The notes beneath the pieces are model-generated. The model was not told the origin of the DNA. It was given only the letters and a program-made list of their open reading frames with translations, and did not search any database. From Colimorpha sp045597945 (lineage in GTDB: Bacteria > Bacteroidota > Bacteroidia > Bacteroidales > P3): DNA of 15,529 nt. The position numbers were made by a program, and so were the translations under genes. This document shows, one piece after another, positions 7,522 to 15,404 of the stretch (the stretch's first letter is position 1; each line of letters begins with the position of its first letter). The stretch is taken from assembly GCA_045597945.1 (NCBI GenBank), contig JAZLLD010000066.1, positions 1-15,529 on the forward strand, read 5' to 3'.

Positions 7522-8670
7522 ATGAACATAATAATAATAGGAACAGCTTACCCATACCGCGGAGGCCTGGCAGCATTCAACGAGCGACTGGCCGGGCAAT
7601 TCCAGGCAGAGGGGCATAACGTTGAAATGTACACGTTTACCCTTCAGTATCCTGGGTTTCTTTTCCCCGGTAAGACTCAATTTACCGACGATCCTGCGCC
7701 AAAAGATTTGAAGATTTGCCGCAAAATCAACTCTTGCAATCCCTTCAACTGGCTGGCTGTGGGTCGCGAAATTCGCAAGAAAAATCCTGATTTGGTAGTT
7801 TTTGCCTATTGGATGTCATTCATGGCTCCTTGCTTCGGCACAATCGCACGACAAATCAAACGCAACGACAAGACTCGCTGCATTGGTCTGATTCACAATA
7901 TGATTCCGCATGAGACCAACATTCTCGACAAACTTTTTCCAAGTTATTTCGTCAGTGCAATGGATGGCTTCACCACACTTTCGGAAGCCGTAATTGCTGA
8001 TATTGAGAAGTTTGACCTCAAGAACTGCCCCAAGAGTTGGGCTCCGCACCCCATTTACGACCATTATGGAGAACTGATTGACAAGCGCGAAGCCCGCCGC
8101 AAACTCAGCCTGCAGGAAGATGGCAAATATGTGCTCTTCTTCGGTTTTATCCGCGATTACAAGGGTCTTGACCTACTGATTGATGCTTTCGGCGATCTGC
8201 GACTGCAAGATAATGATGTCAGGCTGATTATCGCAGGAGAATTCTATGGCGACCCCAAGCCATATCTCGACCGCATCAGCGCATTGGATATCAGTAATAT
8301 AGTGGTTCTACACAACGATTACATTCCCGACAATAAAGTCAACCTGTTCTTCCGCGCCTGCGACATTGTTGCACAGCCCTATAAGACTGCCACACAGAGC
8401 GGTGTAACCCAGGTGGCTTTCCATTTTGAGAAACCTATGCTGGTAACCAATGTTGGCGGTCTGCCTGAAATCGTACCAGACGGAAAGATTGGTTATGTGG
8501 TTGAACCTCAAGCCCAAGCCATTGCCGACGCTCTTGTGAAATATTATAGCGAGGAGCGCGAAGAAGAGTTTACCGAGGGTGTGCGTGAGGAGAAAAAGAA
8601 ATACAGTTGGAACCGCATGACAGAAGCCGTCATCAAAGTATACAACCAAATCCAGAAGAAACAAAAATAA
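7522..8670 (+). CDS. Glycosyltransferase family 4-type protein
   Basis: A 382-residue cytoplasmic GT-B glycosyltransferase. The N-terminal domain begins with MNIIIIGTAYPYRGGLAAFN, which holds the glycine-rich acceptor-side loop, and continues with IGLIHNMIPHE. The C-terminal Rossmann domain starts near V204 (VLFFGFIRDYKGLDLLIDAF) and carries TATQSGVTQVAF and GGLPEIVPDG (312-321), the usual nucleotide-sugar region. No signal peptide or membrane span is visible. Its sugar donor and acceptor cannot be read from sequence. It is the first gene after a clear promoter, and the next gene starts only 7 bases after its stop, which strongly suggests co-transcription with the exported DUF3857 proteins. 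That pairing is unusual enough to be noted, since the enzyme and the exported proteins act in different compartments. Confidence 0.9.
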   Translation: MNIIIIGTAYPYRGGLAAFNERLAGQFQAEGHNVEMYTFTLQYPGFLFPGKTQFTDDPAPKDLKICRKINSCNPFNWLAVGREIRKKNPDLVVFAYWMSFMAPCFGTIARQIKRNDKTRCIGLIHNMIPHETNILDKLFPSYFVSAMDGFTTLSEAVIADIEKFDLKNCPKSWAPHPIYDHYGELIDKREARRKLSLQEDGKYVLFFGFIRDYKGLDLLIDAFGDLRLQDNDVRLIIAGEFYGDPKPYLDRISALDISNIVVLHNDYIPDNKVNLFFRACDIVAQPYKTATQSGVTQVAFHFEKPMLVTNVGGLPEIVPDGKIGYVVEPQAQAIADALVKYYSEEREEEFTEGVREEKKKYSWNRMTEAVIKVYNQIQKKQK

Positions 8671-8677
8671 AAAATAT

Positions 8678-10576
8678 ATGACATACAAAAGTTTATTAAC
8701 AGCTGCCTTGCTTGTGGCCATGGCTTTACCTGCCGCAGCACAGAACAAGACCACCCTCTACGACAGCACCTATGTCGTTATGGAAGAGTCTGGTCTTAGC
8801 CATGTCACCAACCACCAGCGCATCCGTGCCAACAACTTTGCCGGTTGCAGCGAATTAGCCACACTGAAACTCGATTACGACCCACTGTCGGCCTATGTTG
8901 AATTCCAACAAGTGATTGTCCATCATACTGATGGCACCGCGGAAGACGTGCTCCTTCGCGTATACGACTATGTAGCTCCCGCACGCTTAATCTACTGGGG
9001 CGCAAGCCAGAAGATGGTGCAGGTTGGCCATCTCGACCCTGGTGATGAAGTTGAATATGTCACCTACCGCAAAGGCTTCACCTACGCACTTTTAGGCAAC
9101 GACGACGATCGCTACATTCCCCCTATGCGCGGCCATTTCTACGACATTGTTCCTTTCTGGAGTAACCATCCCGTGAACAACAAAGTCTACACAGTTGATG
9201 TCCTCACCGAGAAGAACTTACGCTTTGCCCTCTACAACTGCAAAGGCAATGAAGTCAGCATCGACAGCACCATCAATGGCAACCACACCGTCTACACCTT
9301 TACCTCTAAAAACATCATGCCTCTCAAACACGAACCTGCCGCGCTGGCCGACAACGACATGCAGCCCAAACTGCTGCTCAGCACCAGCCCCAACTGGCAA
9401 GCCAAATCCACTTGGTTTTATGGTGTGAATGAGGATTATGGCAGCTTTGTTGCCACCCCCGAGGTGCAAGGCAAAGTCAATGAACTGCTTGCAAACGCTC
9501 GCACCGAGCACGACAGCATCAGCATCCTCACCCACTGGGTTGCCGACAACATCCGCTATGCGGGCATCAGCATGGGCCAGGGCGAAGGCTACACTCTCCA
9601 CAACGCTCAGATGAACTACACCGACCGCTGCGGTGTCTGCAAAGACAAGGCAGGTATGCTTGTCACCATGCTCCGCGCAGCCGGTTTCAAGGCATACGCC
9701 GCCATGACCATGGCACACGAGCGCATCGACCCCATCCCTGCCGACCAGTTCAACCACAGCGTCTGCGCAGTCCAGCACCGCGATGGCACATTTGAAATGC
9801 TTGACCCCACCTGGGTTCCCAATGTGCGCGAACTCTGGAGCAGCGCCGAGCAGCAGCAGGGCTACCTCATGGGCCTGCCCGAGGGCGCCGAACTCATGTA
9901 CACCCCCCTCTCTGCCCCTGAAAACCATTATGTTCGCATCAACGGCACCAGTCAGATCGACGACCACGGCAACCTCACCGGCACCATTACCATCACCGCT
10001 GAAGGACAGAGCGACCGCGCCGTGCGTGGCGTATTCAACTGCCGCACAGCCGAATGGCGTCGCAATCTCGAAATTGAACTCCTCAAAATCAGCCCCAAAG
10101 CCGTCATCAATGGCATCACCCACACCGACAACGATGAATATCTGCTCCAGCCGGTCAGCATCACCTATCGCTACACCATTCCTGAATATGCCACCATCGA
10201 TGGCAACAACCTAGTATTCATCCCCCTCAGTGCACGCAACTTCTACAGCCGCGCCATGGGTCACCTCTATTTTGATGTCACTCCCGAAACTCGCACTCAG
10301 CCTTTCAGCGATGCATGTTCTCGCCTGGTAGAAATCAAGGAGACCATCACATTGCCCGCCACCTACAAGAAGCTCAACTTCCCCACCATCAACGGTGTCT
10401 CCAGTTTTGCCGCCAGCTTTGGCTGCCAGTACTGGATGGAAGGCAATACCCTTACCTTTGCCGAAAGCACCATGCTGGGCAAACGAGTCTACAACCCCGA
10501 GGACTGGCCCAGCTTCCGCCAGAGCGTAGCCAATCAGAAACTGTTGGCCACAACGCCTGTCATCCTCAGCAAATAA
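8678..10576 (+). CDS. Exported DUF3857 / transglutaminase-like protein with intact triad
   Basis: A 632-residue protein with a signal peptide (MTYKSLLTAALLVAMALPAAA, cleavage before Q22), so exported to the periplasm or beyond. Residues of about 25-230 match a DUF3857 domain. A transglutaminase-like core follows, with the triad C321 (in RCGVCKDKAGML), H360 (in QFNHSV) and D376 (in EMLDPTW). C318 is an extra Cys close to the nucleophile. The C-terminal about 200 residues (from YVRINGTSQID) form a beta-rich region common in this family. Such proteins may act as cysteine peptidases, amidases or cross-linkers; none can be chosen from sequence. It is translated just downstream of a glycosyltransferase (7-base gap) and followed by a shorter paralogue. 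Family assignment is firm; the substrate is unknown. Confidence 0.88.
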   Translation: MTYKSLLTAALLVAMALPAAAQNKTTLYDSTYVVMEESGLSHVTNHQRIRANNFAGCSELATLKLDYDPLSAYVEFQQVIVHHTDGTAEDVLLRVYDYVAPARLIYWGASQKMVQVGHLDPGDEVEYVTYRKGFTYALLGNDDDRYIPPMRGHFYDIVPFWSNHPVNNKVYTVDVLTEKNLRFALYNCKGNEVSIDSTINGNHTVYTFTSKNIMPLKHEPAALADNDMQPKLLLSTSPNWQAKSTWFYGVNEDYGSFVATPEVQGKVNELLANARTEHDSISILTHWVADNIRYAGISMGQGEGYTLHNAQMNYTDRCGVCKDKAGMLVTMLRAAGFKAYAAMTMAHERIDPIPADQFNHSVCAVQHRDGTFEMLDPTWVPNVRELWSSAEQQQGYLMGLPEGAELMYTPLSAPENHYVRINGTSQIDDHGNLTGTITITAEGQSDRAVRGVFNCRTAEWRRNLEIELLKISPKAVINGITHTDNDEYLLQPVSITYRYTIPEYATIDGNNLVFIPLSARNFYSRAMGHLYFDVTPETRTQPFSDACSRLVEIKETITLPATYKKLNFPTINGVSSFAASFGCQYWMEGNTLTFAESTMLGKRVYNPEDWPSFRQSVANQKLLATTPVILSK

Positions 10577-10667
10577 CATGGATTGGAATTGCGCAGTGGA
10601 AGTCAACCTAAAACATATTCACCGCACATTCTCTATCATAATAAATAAGTAATACATTAGTATAATT

Positions 10668-12080
10668 ATGAAACATCTTTTCATCCTGACAATATCGCTG
10701 CTCATGGCCGGCATGGCCATGGCTCAGAACCAGCCCGACGCCGAGTACAACCTCATCCGCCGCAGCTACACTGTCAATGCCGATGGCAGCATGGACATCA
10801 ATTTCCGCAAAGAGCTGAAGCTCCTCCGCAACCGTGCCATCACCGCCTATGCCGACAAGGGCGAGACTTTCATTACCTATAATCCTGAATTTGAGACCCT
10901 CACCATCAATGAGTGCTACACTATCATGGCCGATGGCACCAAAGTCAACACCCCCGAAAACGCTTTTGTCTACCAGCTGCCTAGCGAATGCACCGACTGC
11001 GGTCGCTTCAACGGCATCCGCGAGCTGGCTATTGTTCACACCGCCTTGGAATACAACTGCGTAATCGTTCTCGACTACACCATTCATCGCAACAGCGGCT
11101 TCTTTGTAGAACATTTCAGCTATCAGCAGGACTGCCCTGTCAAACGTTTTGAATACCGCCCCGCCTACAGCACCTCTACCGAAGTCAAGACCAATATTGA
11201 GCAAAGTGTGAACGATGCCTACATGCCCGGCAACGACGCCTACGAAGTTGCTTTCCAGATTGGTACCGAACCCACTTACACTGCAGAGCAAACCTTGCCC
11301 GCTGCCGCCAAACTGCTTGCCAGCCTCAAGAAAGCCGACAGCAAGGAATATATTGCAGCCATCCGCGACTGGGTTGTTGACTACGTGCATCTGAACACCG
11401 TCGACCTCTCCCATGTCAATTATGTCATGGCACCTGCCGCCGAGGTGTTTAACAGCAACTGCGGCACACTTCTCGACAAAACCGGTCTGCTGGCAGCCTT
11501 GCTCAATGAGGCAGGCTTCCGCGCCACACTTGCAAACAACTATCTCTCAGTCTTTGGCGACCGCCCCATGGAAGTGGAAGTCAGCATCGAAGGCAAAATC
11601 TATCGCCTCACTGCCGACAAGAAGGATGCCATCATGACCGAGAGCGAAAAGAATGATGCCAGAGCTGTTGCCAACGCTCCCATTATCATCGACCGCGAAC
11701 TGGAATGGAACCCCCAGCCTATTTCCGATGGTTATGTCCGCATTACCCTGCCCACCGAGAAAGGCGCTTTGAACATCAACCCTGCCCTGCTTGCCCCCAG
11801 CCGCAACAGCAATGTCCAGGCTCGCATCACCTCTGAATTCTACCACTATGCCATCGACCTGCCCAAGAATGCTAAACTCATCGGCGGCGATGTTGAAATC
11901 TCCTACAACTACTACGACCTCGGCTCCATCAACATCATTATCAAGCAGAAAGGCCGCCGTCTCCTCATTACCCGCAACCTCCAGCTCCGCAAGGCCTTCA
12001 TTACAAAGACCGATTACCAGCCCTTCCGCCAGCTGATGAACGATTGGTACAGCCATCGCGAATTAATCTTTAGCCTATGA
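10668..12080 (+). CDS. Exported DUF3857 protein with degenerate transglutaminase domain
   Basis: A 470-residue exported protein (signal peptide MKHLFILTISLLMAGMAMA, cleavage before Q20). The N-terminal half resembles DUF3857 (AEYNLIRRSYTVNADGSMD and on). The second half aligns by eye with the transglutaminase core of the preceding gene: NCGTLLDKTGLLAALLNEAGF against RCGVCKDKAGMLVTMLRAAGF. The retained C265 matches the non-catalytic C318 of the neighbour, whereas the nucleophile position is L268. The catalytic-His position lies in RPMEVEVSIEG, which has no His; an Asp remains in YRLTADKKD. It is therefore likely a non-catalytic partner or binding protein. It lies 91 bp after its paralogue with no promoter motif between, and its stop overlaps the next small ORF by 4 bases. 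Confidence 0.85.
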   Translation: MKHLFILTISLLMAGMAMAQNQPDAEYNLIRRSYTVNADGSMDINFRKELKLLRNRAITAYADKGETFITYNPEFETLTINECYTIMADGTKVNTPENAFVYQLPSECTDCGRFNGIRELAIVHTALEYNCVIVLDYTIHRNSGFFVEHFSYQQDCPVKRFEYRPAYSTSTEVKTNIEQSVNDAYMPGNDAYEVAFQIGTEPTYTAEQTLPAAAKLLASLKKADSKEYIAAIRDWVVDYVHLNTVDLSHVNYVMAPAAEVFNSNCGTLLDKTGLLAALLNEAGFRATLANNYLSVFGDRPMEVEVSIEGKIYRLTADKKDAIMTESEKNDARAVANAPIIIDRELEWNPQPISDGYVRITLPTEKGALNINPALLAPSRNSNVQARITSEFYHYAIDLPKNAKLIGGDVEISYNYYDLGSINIIIKQKGRRLLITRNLQLRKAFITKTDYQPFRQLMNDWYSHRELIFSL

Positions 12081-12166
12081 CTGGAGCAGCATGGGCACTA
12101 ATCTGTGCCGCCCTTTGGACCATCGGCATGCTCTATTTCGACAGCCAAAAGAAGAAAAAGAAATGA
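12077..12166 (+). CDS. Putative 29-residue single-span membrane peptide, lysine tail
   Basis: ATG 12077 overlaps the stop of the preceding gene as ATGA, the usual arrangement for translational coupling. The 29 codons begin MTGAAWALICAALW and continue as one hydrophobic segment (about residues 4-21), then D-S-Q and five consecutive Lys before TGA. By the positive-inside rule the lysine tail would be cytoplasmic. The hairpin terminator begins 8 bases after the stop, so this ORF fits exactly between the operon's last large gene and its terminator. No family was recognised. It may be a small subunit or regulator of an envelope complex; the evidence is position, overlap and composition only. Confidence 0.6.
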   Translation: MTGAAWALICAALWTIGMLYFDSQKKKKK

Positions 12167-12173
12167 TAATCAC

Positions 12174-12204
12174 AAACGACCGACAACCCTGTCGGTCGTT
12201 TTTT
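12174..12204 (+). terminator. Rho-independent terminator of the DUF3857 operon
   Basis: A 12-bp perfect stem (12174-12185 with 12190-12201) with a 4-base loop is followed by a run of six T (12199-12204, the first three within the stem). It lies 8 bases after the 29-codon ORF and ends the operon that begins at 7522. Confidence 0.9.
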
Positions 12205-12451
12205 GTATACACAAATCGCAAAGCCAGCATTGCTACAATGCACCGACTCAAAAAACACCAAAGCGCCAATTGGCCGACTGAAGTGCAACTCCGTAGAGAC
12301 TCCGCCGTAGTCCCGTTGAAGACCCACTCTGAGGAACGCCCCTGAAGCCATGTTTCACGGCACCCTCGGCACTGCATCAACACAAAATATCACCCCGCAC
12401 ATAATAAATAATGAGCATCTGCGTTATTAAAGCAAACCATAGATAAATAGT
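12205..12451. other. Spacer before the L,D-transpeptidase-like gene
   Basis: No supported gene, RNA or clear promoter was found in these 247 bases. The last 45 bases are A/T-rich (several AATAA and TAAAT words) and probably contain the promoter of the next gene, but no TAnnTTTG element is present. An 84-codon frame spanning 12091-12345 overlaps the terminator and looks like a chance ORF. Confidence 0.6.
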
Positions 12452-13012
12452 ATGATTGCACTGCTGCTACTGATAATATCAAACATTTTGAATCGCGGAA
12501 TTGTCTGCCGGCCTCGCGAGCAGAAGGTTGCCGAAGCCTGGCAGTATGCCAATGAACACAACATGAACAAAAGCCTCTGTATCTTGGTCGACTATTCCCT
12601 ACCCTCGGGCTGCAACCGATTGTGGGTGTGGGACTTTGATGATGAAGAGATTCTCTTTGAATGCCCCGTGGCACATGGCCGAGGCAAAGGCAAACACAGC
12701 AGACGTTCTATTGCCAGTTTCAGCAATGAGGAGGACACCTGGCTCAGTTCGCTTGGCAAAATCCGTGTGGGCGAACGCTACACCGGGCGTTTTGGCATCA
12801 GCTATCGGCTTGACGGCCTTGACCCAACCAACAGCAATATCCGCCGCCGCTTCATTGTGCTTCATGCATACCGCACCGTGCCGCCCAAACCAATCTTTCC
12901 GCTGCCCAGCGGACGCAGCAAGGGCTGCCTCATGGTGGCACCTCGCAATATGCAGACACTAGACAAAATCCTACAAGGTCACGAGAATGTCCTCATTGTT
13001 GCTTACAACTAA
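12452..13012 (+). CDS. Murein L,D-transpeptidase-like protein (YkuD_2 type)
   Basis: A 186-residue protein with a short hydrophobic N-terminus (MIALLLLIISNIL) that could be a signal peptide or anchor; no lipobox is present. The core resembles the murein L,D-transpeptidase catalytic-domain family: RFGISYRLDGLDPTNSN, then RRRFIVLHAYR with H138, and GRSKGCLMV with C159 as candidate nucleophile. In that family the Cys-containing loop is usually of the type S-x-G-C-P; here the residue after Cys is Leu. It would act on peptidoglycan stem peptides in the periplasm, or have become a related hydrolase. It stands alone on its strand, and its stop is 2 bp from the stop of the convergent T9SS protein gene, so it has no terminator of its own in between. 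Confidence 0.8.
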   Translation: MIALLLLIISNILNRGIVCRPREQKVAEAWQYANEHNMNKSLCILVDYSLPSGCNRLWVWDFDDEEILFECPVAHGRGKGKHSRRSIASFSNEEDTWLSSLGKIRVGERYTGRFGISYRLDGLDPTNSNIRRRFIVLHAYRTVPPKPIFPLPSGRSKGCLMVAPRNMQTLDKILQGHENVLIVAYN

Positions 13013-13014
13013 AT

Positions 13015-15390
13015 CTATCTCAGCAGAGTAACCGAGCCAAATAGTTGTTTCTTCATGCCGCTTTCTCCATAAACACTATATCTAATCTGGTAAACGTAGG
13101 TGGCTTGAGGACAGAGTCTTCCTTTGTAAGTGCCATCCCAGAATTCAGTCAAACCGTCAAATGTGCAGATACGTTCACCCCAGCGATGGAAGACCGACAC
13201 CGACATCCATTCAACATTTGACGACAGCACACGGAAAGTCTGATTATCCGGCTTATTGGGAGTGAACACATTGGGTGTCCAGATGACAGGTAAGTCTCTC
13301 GGAATGCAATCCAAAATCAGGTGATAGACGCTGTCGCAGCCATGGCTAGTCAGAAGGCTGTAATTCACATCAGTCTCAGAATCATACTTATTGCCATCAA
13401 TCCAACTATATTCCTGGCCTTCCACAATGGTGTCCCGGGTCTCGAAATAGTAGCTGGGGTAATGCTGCAGATGCACAACCACCGCGCTATCGCAACCAGA
13501 AGCAGTGGTGAAATCAAACGTATATTCGCCAGGCACAGCCAAAGTGGTGTCTAACAAGGTGCAAAAGTCGAAACAACTGCCCGTATCTATCTCAACATAA
13601 TAGCCGTTAAACCGTTCTGCGTTTATATGAACCACACTGTCGCATCCGTTAACTGACTGATATGTCAGATCCAGCCTCAGCCCACCTTCCGGAATGTCAT
13701 AGACAGAACCATCATAAACAAAAACCGAGTCACACACCCTGAAATTCAATGTAGTATCATTATTTTGGGCTAATTGCAGATGCATACGGCGAACACTGTC
13801 GCAACCATACTCTCCCACAGCCACAGTCTTGGTGTAGATGCCCGAAGATCTGTATATATGTCCCTGCCATATACAGTAGTCATCACATACCACGGTGTCA
13901 AAATCAATCGTATCTATCTCACTGATAGTCAAGTCCAATACCGTCACATCGTTACAAGCATTCACCAACGTATACATACCGCTTTGGGTGAACTGACTGC
14001 CTCCATATTCAAATGGATTATGGCATGTTGTGATTTGAACCGTATCACTCGAAGTACTATACTGCCCAGTGCCACCCAGGCTGATAATATAGGCTTCCCA
14101 ATTCTCGGCCAACCCGTAAGCACTGGCCATGAATCCGGAACCAGAAGAGGTAAGAGTGTGGTTGGCATTGCTCACTTCCAGCCTTTTGTAACTGTATGGG
14201 GTGCCGGGAATGACTGTAGCAGAAGCTGTTATCGGATTATTATCCAAACTGATTAGTGATGAAGATGCTGTAGGATAAATAATATTGACATAATATTTTG
14301 TTTGGTATGGAGAGCGATTATTAAGAGCAAACGAAGGGAATGTAACATTAGTTTGCAAACAGTCAACAGAATTGGGAATGAACGAAGCCGCATCACCATA
14401 GTCGCCACCAGTTCCTCCTGAATGTCGACTATCGATATACTGAACTACCAGACATGGCTCTGATGTTGTCAAATGGCAAACTGATGTAAATCCAAATTCA
14501 AAAGTTTCACCTCTATTTAATGTAGCCTCAACATTTCCATCTCGATAGATCACCGTATTAGATTCTTTTGCAGTTATTCTGGCATAATCAGTGTTATGCC
14601 ATAAGGAAGGCACTAAAAACCACTCAGTTCTCCATGCTTTAGTTGGCAGTGAGTGGACAAACACATGGTCAGACGATGTACGGTTTGTGGTTGGAACATT
14701 GGTTCCAGAGTTACCCATAATAAGAGCAAATGGAAGGCAATCATGTTCTGTAGAAGTAACAATAGTGCCGCTCAAATCTCCTTGACCAGTTGGACCTTGC
14801 ACTTGATAAACCTGACCAGCATTTAGGACTATCGTTTGACTAGTTCCTGATGTGACTCCCGTACTTGTATTTCCTTGAAATATAATATCTACAACCGTGC
14901 TGTCTTGCACTCCAATAATTGCAAATTCGGCACAAGTGTTGTCGGTAGTAGTCTGTAACGGATATGTTTGAACAATATATTCTGGCCCTAACGACTCTGT
15001 ATTGTAGAAAATTGATGCATCACTGCACGATTCTGTTCCACTATGGTTAAAAAGAATTACTTGCACAGAATCCGTGGCTGTTACATGCAGACCTACATTT
15101 CGTGTAGTACATGAACCGAGTGGCTTGCATTGAGCCTCTGGAATAGAATAATTTGCCACTCCGTTTGCCGGCACCGACACTGTGTGGCTCCACCCGGTGT
15201 TAGGATTAGCTATCACTGCTGTGCAGGCTCTCGGACCGCTGATGCTGATAATATATTCATCCACATCATTCGGACGCCAATTGGTCAAATAGGCCACCCA
15301 AAAGTCTGTGCCCCAGGTGCTATAGATTTGTGCAAAAAGTTGAGGCATGGTCCCAAGTAACAAAAAAAGTATAATAATCTTTGTTTTCAT
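13015..15390 (-). CDS. T9SS type B cargo protein with IgGFc-binding-like N-terminal region
   Basis: A 791-residue secreted protein. The signal peptide is MKTKIIILFLLLGTMPQLFA (cleavage before Q21). The region from GTDFWVAYL (about residue 27) to about 430 resembles the IgGFc-binding N-terminal domain found in bacterial surface proteins. Five repeats of about 51 residues follow, each ending near Cys at 479, 530, 583, 633 and 685; four carry GCDS[VA] and the first is NACNDV, and the best-preserved unit also has VVCDDYCIWQG. Residues 702-791 (VIWTPNVFTPNKPDNQTF, FHRWGERI, FWDGTYKG, ATYVYQIRY, GSVTLLR at the end) match the gliding-motility-type C-terminal domain that directs type IX secretion of type B cargo. 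It should reach the cell surface or be released, possibly as an adhesin. No T9SS machinery is in the window. The 5' half is more AT-rich than its neighbours. The gene may be co-transcribed with the partial gene upstream (14-base gap). Confidence 0.88.
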   Translation of the reverse strand: MKTKIIILFLLLGTMPQLFAQIYSTWGTDFWVAYLTNWRPNDVDEYIISISGPRACTAVIANPNTGWSHTVSVPANGVANYSIPEAQCKPLGSCTTRNVGLHVTATDSVQVILFNHSGTESCSDASIFYNTESLGPEYIVQTYPLQTTTDNTCAEFAIIGVQDSTVVDIIFQGNTSTGVTSGTSQTIVLNAGQVYQVQGPTGQGDLSGTIVTSTEHDCLPFALIMGNSGTNVPTTNRTSSDHVFVHSLPTKAWRTEWFLVPSLWHNTDYARITAKESNTVIYRDGNVEATLNRGETFEFGFTSVCHLTTSEPCLVVQYIDSRHSGGTGGDYGDAASFIPNSVDCLQTNVTFPSFALNNRSPYQTKYYVNIIYPTASSSLISLDNNPITASATVIPGTPYSYKRLEVSNANHTLTSSGSGFMASAYGLAENWEAYIISLGGTGQYSTSSDTVQITTCHNPFEYGGSQFTQSGMYTLVNACNDVTVLDLTISEIDTIDFDTVVCDDYCIWQGHIYRSSGIYTKTVAVGEYGCDSVRRMHLQLAQNNDTTLNFRVCDSVFVYDGSVYDIPEGGLRLDLTYQSVNGCDSVVHINAERFNGYYVEIDTGSCFDFCTLLDTTLAVPGEYTFDFTTASGCDSAVVVHLQHYPSYYFETRDTIVEGQEYSWIDGNKYDSETDVNYSLLTSHGCDSVYHLILDCIPRDLPVIWTPNVFTPNKPDNQTFRVLSSNVEWMSVSVFHRWGERICTFDGLTEFWDGTYKGRLCPQATYVYQIRYSVYGESGMKKQLFGSVTLLR

Positions 15391-15404
15391 ATCACTAATG
15401 TCTA

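Noticed and set aside
9218..10123. A 301-codon minus-strand open frame opposite the DUF3857/transglutaminase gene.
   Set aside because: Its composition is typical of antisense frames of a GC-rich third-position gene (excess Val, Ala, Gly, His), with no domain; the plus-strand gene has clear motifs and a signal peptide.
10578..10652. A 24-codon ORF beginning one base after the stop of the transglutaminase-like gene.
   Set aside because: Composition (Trp, Cys, several His) shows no domain, membrane span or signal, and unlike the ORF at 12077 it does not abut a terminator or overlap a stop. Spacing alone is not enough.
12091..12345. An 84-codon plus-strand ORF after the DUF3857 operon.
   Set aside because: It runs through the terminator hairpin, overlaps the better-supported 29-codon ORF in another frame and has no recognisable protein features.
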